This document shows, piece after piece, positions 15,001 to 27,000 of a stretch of DNA of 41,227 nt. The position numbers were made by a program, and so were the translations under genes. The notes below the pieces were generated by a model, which made no database searches, was not told the origin of the DNA, and was given only the letters and a program-made list of their open reading frames with translations. This DNA comes from Phallusia fumigata (Eukaryota > Chordata > Ascidiacea > Phlebobranchia > Ascidiidae), in contig QXVZ01034300.1 of assembly GCA_008931825.1 (NCBI GenBank), positions 1 to 41,227 of the forward strand. The letters run 5' to 3'. The number at the start of each line of letters is the position of its first letter. Within the stretch, counting starts at the first letter, position 1.

Positions 15001-18000
15001 CAAGTTTCCATGTTGTTACACATCTGCGACACGATATCGAGTGAATCTTCCGAGTGACAGCCCCCCGCCGGTACACCCTGGTCGCTGCTGCACCTGTGTG
15101 ACGTCACAAACATTTCGTTGACGTCAGTGATTGAAACAACAAACTTGGCAACGCCTCCTATAAATATTTCGCCCCCAAAAACAAATTTTTGAGACGGTTT
15201 TGATTATGCTTGACGTCACAAAAAAAGTCCACCGTAAAAAGAAAAAAAGTTAAAATGTTTTTCAACAATTGTTTGCAAAAAAGCAAAAATCTTTTTAAAC
15301 GAACGCACGAATTGACGCCATAGATGACGTCACATACGCCAGCCTGATCACGTGTTGACTTATTTATTTAGGACCTAAACGACTTACGTAGCAATGTTGG
15401 CTCTGCCATAGGAAGCGTGATGGATAATAATCTGCAATCCGGGGCAGCCGAGTGTGTAAGTTTCACCTTCGCATATATTGATCACGTACTCATCTGCAAT
15501 AATAGCGCACGATAAAAACACGCCGAAACGAGTTAACCTACAAGTGGGCAGGCAATATATAGTGCATGTTGATATCGCGACAATATACCAATCCAACAAT
15601 CGTTATGTTTTCGGCTTTGACCTAGGTTGTATGTCAGGCTTAGAAAAGTTTAGGCAGGTTTTGAAAGCAGCATCCCGCAGTCAACCATAGAGGTTTTTAC
15701 AAAATAAACTATGCTTAAAACCTGACCGATCTAATACTGATTTTAAGCTACTTAAACAGGATTTTAGAAAAAAGCCACAGATGAGTGCGTTAAGCTCGTT
15801 AAAAACCCGCTTTGAGCTCGCAAGGTCGGGCATGAAAACGAGTCCGATTCTTACTTTGGTCTATCGGTAAAGGAGAAACGATGTTGGCAAACTTCTTGCA
15901 AATCATTCCACGTTCGTTTGCGCAGTTAATGTCGTTCCACTTCGAATTTGAAGTGTAAGCTTCCACGCAAAACTCGTTGTTTGACCCTCCGTTCGGCTCG
16001 CCTGCAAACAACGCACTTACGTGTCTAAATTTTGACGATACTTTTTAAAAACCTGATGGTGAAAATAGCGTCGGCCAAAACCTTTTAAACATAAGTACTG
16101 GGTTGTATCTTCTTATTGAGAATATTTAAAACTGTGAACTGCGTATCCTAACTTTTGGAATATTCTGACGTAACTATGTCATTTTGGTGCTTGAAGTGCT
16201 AATAAAAAGTTTAGAACAGTGGTTCTTAAGCAGGGGAACCCGTACCCCTAAGGGGTAAGAGATCGTTTTTGCGGGGTATGAGGATACTGAATTATTAGGG
16301 TCATTTACATCTATACCATCCAAGCAGAACTTGTTTGTTATTTAAACATAAAAAAGTAGTTACTTTTCAGATATTGAAAAAGGGTTTACGAAAACTGGTT
16401 GGTAATTTCGAAGGTGTACAGATAAGGAAAAAAGTTCAGAAGCACTAATTTATAAACAGGCATAACTTTTTTGAAGAAAGAGTCTAATTTTGGTGCCAAG
16501 GTACTTTTTGTTTGTTCCACCTACCGTCCTCCCAATACAGGTAATTAAAGGGTTGTCCGTTTGACCACTTCCAACCGGAGTTTCCATCATTGCGATTCGC
16601 CCCAATCCACAAAGCGTGCGTCATCACCAGCGTGGTCAGCTGACCGGTGACGTATGACTGTTCCGCCCTGTGACACGAAATGACGTCATACATTTATGAC
16701 GTCACAAACTCAAAGTACGGAAAGAACTTATATTACTTGTATTTTATCAATTTTTACACTTTTATTGACAAACAAAAAAACAATCGTAAGCTCAAACACA
16801 TCTGACACGCAACCATCCTAAAAATTTGTGTAAAATTTCCTTTTTGGAACCTTCCCACAATTTGGCATAAAATGTTTGAGTTGAAACTGATTAAAACACC
16901 CACAAAGGGTTTTTACTCACTTCGAATTGACACTTAGCAGATCTCCTCCCATACCGAGACAGTAGTCCCTGGCATGTTGCCAAGTTCGCAGCGAATAATC
17001 GTTGAAATGGTAACAATATACTTCGCCGTGTGGATCAAATGACCAGTCCTTTCCACATCTCGGATCAAACTGATCTGAATATGGCAACATACGCTAATTA
17101 AAGTGTTTGAATGACCTGAACATTAATAGAAAAATATCTTTTATAATATCTAAAAAGACACTGTTTGGATTAAGCAAACAATTTTCTGCGCAGATTGCCG
17201 ACTTATTGGCACGACGGTATTTTGATGGCCTGCAAAGTTGTGGCATGTAATCCTGTTTTGGTCGCTTATGCTTGTTTGTGTTTCCCTGAACAAGAAACTT
17301 AAGCGGCAATGCTCCACCCAGTGGAACCTAATGGGGTGACCGTAGTGAAAGTCATCAACTTCCAAAAAACGAAAAAACAAAACAAATGATCCAATGGACC
17401 TGCAGTGAGACAGGTATCTCAAGGGCGGACTTATTATGAGCAAAACAGGCGTTGTTTCGTCCACCGAGGTTCAAAACGAAACCAACATGCAACTGGTCAA
17501 CCCAAATAAGATTTTGTTTGCATTGATTTACATTTTATTCAAATTCTGCTTTAACAGACTGGTGATAAGATCGGCACACTAACATTTATATGATATCTTA
17601 CTATCCAAGTCCATTCAGTTGAACCAATTTCATAAAATTTCAGGCCATCAGCCGCTTACTCACCTTTACCATAGAAACACCATTTCACGCCGGTAATTGT
17701 GTTGTCATGGCAACAACCCTTGCTGATGCATTCGGCTTGGGTAATTCCCGGGTAACCGCAATCCAGTCGCTCGTTGGGGTCAACAGATGTACATGCTAAA
17801 AAAGGTATACAGGGTAATGGAATTAAAAGAAAGTGGTGCATTTTTAACATGGTTTCAGAATATAAAACAATCACTGGTGTTTGCGACAGCATCCAAACGT
17901 CTGTAAAAGTACGTCAGTTATTATTTGCAAACCAAAACGATCTGTAGAAAACCAGAATAAAAAAAACAGGGCAGGATTACAAATCAGATTAGAAAACATC

Positions 18001-21000
18001 TTTTTATTGATTTTCCCAGGTTTTGACCAGGAAGTCACACAAGGTGAAATTCCCGCACTGAAACGCTTTTCCTGAAATGCAGTGCTCAAGGAAGAAACAA
18101 AAGTACCGTTTGCTTGCAAAAAAAATGATTTTTTGGTAGATCAAACGACATTGTGCTGCGCAGCGGTCAGTCACAAATGCGCAAAATAATGTTGAGTCAT
18201 CAGGTATCGCTCAAGACATCATTTTTGTTAAACGACAAGATGTAACAAAACGTTTAGCAGTTTTAACCTTCGTCTGGTGATGGAGTGACCAGCTCATCTC
18301 CACTAGCCGTGCATCCCAGTACCTCCATACGTAGAGCGGGGTAGAGATTGTAACCGTACGGGTAGAGACGAATGTATGACGCCTTCACGGGTGAATAGAA
18401 TTTGTTCGACACTGGAGTTGAAGTGTCCGAGTTTCCATTGAATGTCTGAAAAAAGAGAAAGTGTTAGGCGTTTAACGATACCTCTATTTTTTCTGCTTTT
18501 TTAAAAACACATTTGAACACGACTTGGAAACAGATTTTTAGATTGCTAAAGAGCAATGCTGTGCTGTCGGTGTTATCATTTTTTCAGGGAAAACCTTCGT
18601 TAGGAATCCGTTTAATTTTGCACTAGCCCTTGTAGCATGACATCCAAAAGAAATAATTTTTACCAATTTAAAATTTGTCCACAAAAGTTACATTCAAACC
18701 GACCCAAGGATACCAAAGAAAAAATCATGATAAAATAATTTGTAAACATTCAAATGTATGTTCTCTGAAATCTTAAACAGTTACATTGTGCAGTAGTTAC
18801 CCTTCAATAAGAATTTTTAAATATTCTGTTTGGATGCATAGTCAAAATGGTCAGCACTGATACAAAATATGGCAAATAGACCTACACAAAACCCAAAGCT
18901 TACACGATTAATATTTTGGTCTCAAATTTATGGTCTAAGTACGACATATTTTTTAACTATTCGAAACTATGGTCAGTAAATTTCATTCTGTACAGCATCG
19001 CACCAAATGAAACGGTGCAGTTAACAGCACTAAAACGGCTATTATCCGCAGTTTGTGTCGGTGTTTTAAAAAAACGTGTGACAACTGAAAGTAAATCTTC
19101 GCAAGGTTGTGAGTTCTAATCCTGGCTCGGTCGCTTGTGTTTCCTTGAACAAGAAACTTTGCGGCATTGCTCCACCCCGGAGCCCTATGGTTTGACCTTA
19201 GTTCAAGCTAAAATCGAAAAAAAAACTAAATAAAAAATGACTCAACGGAACTACAATAAGGCAGGAAGCTCGACGATAGACTGACTATGAGCATGACGCA
19301 TTTAGAAAGCGCAAAACAAACAAACAAACAAACAATTCACACCTGAGTGCTGCCTGTCCTGTCCTTTGCAAACTGAAAGTTCACGCCGTCTTGGGAATAC
19401 GCGACTTGATAACTGGTGACGAATTCGTTGACGTCGGCAGGGCGCCCTTGCGTGGTGACGCCCGAAACGGTCCGCGATGGAACCAATTTCACCTGGATCC
19501 ACTCGGTCCCCGCCGGTGGGACAGTCCCTAAATCGAGAAGGAATATTTCGGGCTAAGGGTTTTTTTATGTATTGATTACGAGCAAGGCTACCAGCAAAAG
19601 TAGGTAGTTTCAAAGTCAATAGCATAGATAAATTTCGCAAAAGAGTTTGTTTCATTTTTGAAATAAACAATGCTGTTTACCGACAGAGTTGAAAAATGTT
19701 TGAAATTGTTTGACTTTAATTTACCGCGATAATTTTAATCTTAACGCATTTGGTCGTTTTGGACGTTTTGACCAGTTTTTCTAGATCTGAGGGCAGCGGC
19801 TTTTCAATTACCAACATGAATGCCAAACTATAAAAATTCGTGTCCAAACATTTTACGTTTGAAAAAAAAACTTTACTCAGGGAAGGAGCAGAAATCTATC
19901 CAAATCCGAATCTTACTTACCATAATGAAAACACCATTTGACACCGGATATGGAGTTGTCATAGCAACAACCTCGATCCAGACATTCTTGTTGCGTCCCT
20001 GTTCCACAATCCAATCGCGCCTGGGGGTCTATGGCTTGACATTCTGCAACGATTGTAAGAGGTTGGAATACTTTTTGACACCTTACTCAGGAAATTAGCA
20101 TTGGTAATGGTCGATCTGGCGATCCTTTAGTAGAAGTTAACATGTGCAGCGGTGTCTATAATTTGACTTTCGGCAGGCTCACCACCAATTTGTAGCCCAC
20201 GCCTTGATTGAAAATGTTTCGGTATAATTCCTCTTGCAGGCCTGGCCTACTGTGATTTATAAATAGCAACTCCTGGATTAGGTTTGTTTCAAATTAAGGC
20301 GGAAAAATAGGTTAAACGGAATATTGAATCCACAAGAAATAGGTACATTTTTTGACTTATGCTGCGTGTAGTGCGCGGGCTTAAACTGATACGGTTTTGT
20401 TTGAGCCAACATCTGAAATAAAACGTCGATGTCCCAGCTATTACCCAGAATCAGACTTAGCAAAACGACGGTGGTTTTGCAAACTATACGGAACGAACCT
20501 CAAAAAAACAACAGAACGTAAAGAGCAAATGGTATAATAAACTAGTGTTTTCCAAAATATAGGTCGTGACCCACAGCTAAGTCAAGTGCAACGTCACCTG
20601 CGTAGGCGATCTTGGGCGACCAAGCCCCTGTGTGGGTTGCGTCATTAACGTTGTTCAGTCTCGCTTCAGTAGCCTCCCATCCGGGACCCCAAATGGATGA
20701 AGCGGTGATCTCCTGATCCAGGATGCGACCGTCTTCCATTCCCAGCTCCTCCCAGCAGTCTGGCAAGCATAGAAAATGCTTGCAATTAGAAAAACTTAGT
20801 GTTGGAAGGCACTTGCCAAGAAAAATGTTTTAATTTCCAATTGACGCGCATTTTATTCTAATGTGAATGGCTGGTTCAAGAAGGGGTACATAAGAGAACA
20901 AAGGAAATTTGGGTTTAAAAATTTTGTTTAAATATCAAAACTCATCCATCTTTAGATATGTACATCGGACCCCTCCTCGAAGAAAACGTGTTGCATACAA

Positions 21001-24000
21001 CATTTCGTATTCAAAAATGTCAATAGAACAATTCGTCCTTCTTACCTGTCTGCTGCTTTTTGCATACGTATGGCTTTACGCTGTTACATGGTGTGTCGTC
21101 CCATTTTAAGTTGGCGTCCTTCCAAATTTGCAGGCAACAAGTACCGCAGTTGGGTTCACCTGAATACCAGTCCTGGAACGACTGCAAAAATAGAAAAAAA
21201 GAATTTGCCGATGTTTGCTGGTTAAAGTCACTTGTTTATTTTATTTGTTGGTGCTATTGAGGCAAGCTGCCTTTTAATTTCTTGAAATACAAGGTATTTC
21301 TATTTACCTGTTGAAACTTTTAAAAAAGGCAGCTAAAACAAGTTTAAAAAAGTTTTTTTAAACTTTAAAACATAAATATTTAAATAGTTTCTGATCGTCT
21401 TTACTCTTGTTTAAGTCACAGTGAGCGCAACATCACTGAATTGTACGCACTGGTTTGCTGTCAAGCTGCCTGCCTTAATTAATGTTCATTTGGTTAACTT
21501 TTGTTAGCTGGTGTATTGAGTAAAAAAGTTTAATAAGCGTTTAATAGTGAACATAAATCGTGTATGTCCTGTTGCTATTAAACTGTACATCAAACACCAC
21601 GAACCCACGGCGACTGATCGCTCCACGTCCATTTATTGTCAGTTGATAGATCATTGCCACCAAGCCAGACGTTTCTTGTCACGTGTCCTTAAAAACAAAA
21701 TTTGGCGCTTAATTTAGACATTTCCATAGACCTAAGGCTTTTAACACATTGAAATCATTCTGTGCAATTCCTTGGGCGAATAATTCAACTGATGTCAAAG
21801 TTGTATACTCTGTGCCGGTGATTTCGATAGCTGTATTCTCACCTGTTATAAAAGCGTTTTCCTCAGCCGTTGGGGCACTAGCCAGGTGACCTCCGTACGT
21901 GACGCAATCCTCCTCGGCCTGTTGCCACGTGACCTCGCGGGACGGCTCGAAAAAATAACAGTGATTGTCGAAGCCGAGCCAGCCCGGGTCGCAACCCATG
22001 TTCACATCTAAAAACCATAAAAACGTAGCAAAATTACCCACAGTGTCGTCTCTAGTTGAAAGGGGATACGAAATACGGTGTAAAAAGCTTACTACTTGTG
22101 ACAAAAACTAGGGCAGCCAAGAAGCCGGTATCTTTTTATGCCAAACGCCTGTTTGCGATTATCGTAAAACACAGATTACGACCTTGTTTCCAAAAAATTG
22201 CGTCAGTAAGGCTTCAAGGTATTCGAGTTGCAAAAGTTTTTTATGGACATAACGCGTTGGAACAACTGAAAAAATGCCATATTGGGACAATAACATGCAA
22301 AAAGGTTTAGTTGTTCTGTTTTTTCATAAACGCGATGGTTGCGAAAAAAACAAAACTGGGTATCTGGATACAGCAAACCAAGGTTTAACTTTTACCATAT
22401 ATCGATCACCCCCAGCAGTTTGGCATTTGAAGTTTTGCAGTTTTGCAAATTATGATAAATTTACAACAAGCTAAACAGTGAACATTGCCGTTTTACAAAC
22501 ATACTTGCTGGTGGGTCAATTGGGCTAACGTCGACTCCAGTTGGGATTTGACAGATGTAAGCTTGTTTCTTGAAACAATCGTCCGTCTCCCAAACTCCAG
22601 ATGTTGAACCAGTGAAGATCTGACCGCAGTCAAATGCTCCCTACAACAAAAGATTTGTTTCTGTTCGGAAAAAAAACTCCCAGTGTTAAAGTGTATTGTA
22701 TTCCTTTGTGGTACATTGGTTCATAATAGTAATTTATTATTTAGTAGCTTAAGAGCGATGTGGATTTAATAATATGGATTGACATTAAACATCGCACTTT
22801 ACAAACATATGTTTTACATTATAAAACACATATTGCTGGTTGCTGCGTTTACCAAAGGATAGCACACAGTGACTCCGCACAAATTAAAAAAACGTTCATA
22901 AAAAGCATCAGAAAACACTAAAAAATCATATAACCGCTGTCTATTTGTTTTCCAGACACTTTCTGGCCAGTCCTACTCACAGGTTGGTCTCTGGGCTGGT
23001 TAGGACCGAATATCTTGTAATTTGAGTTAGTTGCAGATTGCCCGTCAGTCCACATAAAAACCCCGTCGTTATCTGTGTCCGAAAATCCGAGCCACAAACC
23101 AAGAGAACCAGCGTCCTGAAAATCGGGCAGATGAGCGATGATGTACTTCTCCAGACCGTCGCTAAAACATAAAATGTGGAATTGAGAACATGCACGACTA
23201 AGACTGTCGCCCAGTAAACAGATTTTTTAGTGTTGGACTGATGGGCACACGGTGGAGTCAGTTATGTAAAACCATCAAGTGCAAGGAAAAACTTTACTTG
23301 TCAATCTTCAGCAGCTGGGCTCCCATAGCTGTGCAAAGGGCGTCGGCAGTAATCCAACTTTCCCACGCGCTTTCGGCAGTGGCGTATAAGTAGCAATAGC
23401 CATCGTACATTCGCCACCCTTCGGCACATGTTCCTTCAAGACACCAACATAACATTGACACAAAACTCAAAAGGTTGCCCTTGGCTAAAACAGGGCTCGA
23501 CAACCACTAGCACGGTTTGAACCCGATGTGAATATTCGTGGCACCACAATTGATTTATGAGTTAATATTCCAACACATTTTTAGGCCAAGTTCATTTTTA
23601 GGCCAAGACTTCGTATTTCATCGCTACGTGCATTGCAACTGCAGAAACATGCTACAGAGTGCACGTGTACACCAGGCTTTTACAGACTGTAACCAGTCGG
23701 CAAACCATTGAGCGCAGCGTGCCAGGTTACAAGTTATGTCAAAATCTCAATGCCCTGTTGATGACGTCACGGCTTTATGTTTCTGCGTCATATCTGTTAG
23801 ATTTTGTACACACGCCATCTATGTAGCTTGTTGCTGCAATCGCACCGCACTTAACAGTAAAAACCCAATGGTCGCCAAATTTGGCTCAAAAAATGTATTA
23901 GAATATGAACTCGTATGTCACTTGGCGATCCAGAAATAATCACCTTGCGTACAAACTGTGGTACACGTGCGTCACAGCCTGAACGGTAACCAAGTTTACT

Positions 24001-27000
24001 GCATTGAAAACATTCCATAAGATACTTCGAAATCGGACGCTACTAATTCAAACACTACACCACTCCAGTTATTCATTTACATGGAACGTAGCAGCAAGCT
24101 GACTGAACCTTGGTGGTTTACGCCTTAACCGCAGTAAGCTAATAATATCTGCGTAGTCAGTCAATTGTACAGTTCAGTACTTGTATTTAAAACAACCTAT
24201 GGCCTATTAACTGATGATTGTACAACTGATATTAACAAATCAATAGGATGCCAGAATGCATTTCTTGTGTGCACAAGCCACTACTAGCCACATAACATAC
24301 TTAATATATATGTATGTTGCTTGTTGTCAACTTGAAAGAATACGTAATTATACTTGCCCAACAACAACTGCAAGGCAGGCTACGTGACAAAAATAACAAA
24401 AGCCGTCATTTTATCTGCTTTCTAGTTTACTTGCAGCCTAAGTTTCATCAAACTTTAAGCACATAACTTACAAACACCACTTCGTTCGAAATCAAAAAAA
24501 TGCTCGCTTTAATTTCAAAGCACTGCAAAAGTGCGCGCATTTCAGGTGGATCGCGCCCTTGGCATTTTTGTGACGTAACAATTAAAGGTGGCAAGTACTT
24601 AACTTGTTTGTGCCCCGGAATTTTGCCTTTTTGTAGCAAAGAAAACCTTATATTTTTGAAAAAACTCTGCCATTGAAAGGGCAAGTTTGTAGCATAATTA
24701 TTAAAATTCAAGATTACAGATTTTGTGCACGTTACAATCTGTAAACGGCTTCACCTACCAGTATATCCCCTTTCACACATAAAAGCATGACCCTCTCCGC
24801 AACGGTCAATTCCCCAGGGTCCATCTGAATGAAAAAAAACATGTGTCCAAGAATATGTTGGTTCAACCAAAAACTTAAACCACCTCAGAAAAGAATAGCA
24901 AGTTGCTACTACATGACAGTTTACAGTTGGAATTCCTTTGGATAAATATGAATTACTGACTTCACTATACCGTAAGATACACTAGGATCAATTTCTACAC
25001 AGTTGTCGCTGTTGGGGTCCAAGGCAGGTTGTCCTGTTGGCGGCCAGTTGTTGTATGACGAAGCTGTGAACTCGTCGCCATTGCTCCAATAAAGTTGATT
25101 AGTAGGGTGACCCTGCAGTTAAGTTGCAATATTTAGGGCCTGCAACCAAAATTTATGGAACTGAAATCTCCCATGAAGATGTTTTAGGAATTAGTCTTTT
25201 TGAAAGCCTATCTGGTCCGAGAAAGCCCTCATAAAGGAATATATTAGGTCGTTATTTAAGGAATATGCATTCAGGTAGGAAAAAAGAGTAAATGCAGCAA
25301 TATTTGCAACGGAAATGTCAAACAATGATTATGTTTTCATACACGGGACAGGAAAAAATATTTTTGATCTTGCAAAGCATCGACAAGCAAACGCTGACTA
25401 ACTGACTCAGACGACTGTCCGCCAGGTCCCTGACTGTCTTATGATAAAAGCCCTGACCAAAACTTACCACGGAGGAAAGTCCTATCCAAATATGCTGATT
25501 CCACTCGTTAACCTCGTTTGAAACGTAAAACTGTTCCGTCTGCTCACCAATGTTGACCAGGTTGGCCTGCAGGTCTTTACAAGCTGTGTTTGCTGATACC
25601 CAAGGCACTTTGGAATCGATAATGACGTAACAACGATTCTCGTATTCCTCCCATCCGTTTGTTTCGTCACAGTTCTTGTTTACTTCTGAAATTTACAACG
25701 GCCAGGTGATTTGCAGGACGAAAACATTGTTTTTCAACAATGGTTTCAAAATCATATTACAAAAAGGCACAGATCTAAGAATAAAGGCTTAACCATAGAT
25801 AACTAAGTAATCTTTGGTTTTACGAGCGCCCATTGTTTTGGAAAGAAAACGTTTTAAAACCTACCCGGCGTCAATCTGGTAAGGAATATAAATTACTCTT
25901 GGATGTGCAATAAAGTCGAACACAAATTGTTTCACACTATAGATGATCTTAAATGTGACATCCTCACACAGTTAGTCGTATTACTAATACCTGCGGATTC
26001 GAGTCTTTCACAAATAAAGTATTGTGGTATGCTGCAAGCTTTGTCGTTCCACACTCCGCCATCTTGTCGTATCATCTCCACGCAGTCTTCTTGTGCTCCT
26101 TGTGCGTCTTGCCAGTTATCCGGTTGTCCGCCAGCCCAAGCCCTGTATTGTGTCGTGTTTTAAAAATCCTTCTTAACATTTTCAAGCGTAAACGTTCGTT
26201 ATCGCTTTTTCTAATACCCTGAACGTTTTCCTTCTTCGATCAAGAAACTAATTTTTTTTATTCAAAGTGCGTTTGAACCGCATTTTTTATGATCTTAAGG
26301 GGTTACGATTGGGACATAATTGCATTGCGCCGATGAACATTTTGGTCATATTCCACTGACTTGACAATAATTATCTCATACTTATAGGAAAGGTCAGATC
26401 CGTCCACCCACTGCCAATCTCCCTCTTGGTTGAGGTCATGGAGTCCAATCCAGGCGTATGAATTGTCCGTACCGAGAAGGTTAAAAACATAGTTCTGGGA
26501 AAAAAATTCAACTGGCTGTCATCAAGCGGTCTGCAAGATCGATGGCCCGAAGATACGTGAGGTATGGTTTAAATTTTTATCTGACTAAAGTAGATGGCCG
26601 ATCACTTAACCGCTTTGCACTGCCAAAGTCGGCCTTTCCAATCCTACGTCTGTCTATTGTATGAAAGGGCAATAATTTTTTTATTCGGCCACATGGGAAA
26701 CAAAAAAAAATAAATGTCCGGACCAAATTGCGTAATTAACTTATTTCTGCATGATAATAATAGGCATTTCTTTGCCGTAAAAACCAATAAATAGCAGTGT
26801 TTGACATTTTGGTAAGAGTAGGCTAAGCAATGAAAAGGTGAGATTGTCCGACAACAAATATGAAATTTCAATGAAATATGTTTATGTCATAATTCCAAAT
26901 TCGCTTAAGACCATTCAGAATTAGCCAAATGGTCGCATGTAGCCCAGGAGGTCTACAATGCCAGGGCCTTGTCTATTTCAGTTCCATAAACAAGGAACGT

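Larger units (their letters stand above)
93..22980 (-). other. Other lectin introns over 300 bases with nothing recognised
   Basis: I see no gene, exon or clear element in introns 93-743, 935-1375, 4087-4516, 5888-6204, 6327-6896, 8516-8905, 9980-10382, 10574-11068, 11161-11756, 11897-12197, 12341-12708, 15494-15854, 17796-18267, 19528-19920, 20044-20597, 21182-21604, 22008-22504 and 22641-22980. Intron 14001-14401 has only one TGACGTCA palindrome. The other introns over 300 bases are described under the repeats they carry. Confidence 0.6.
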
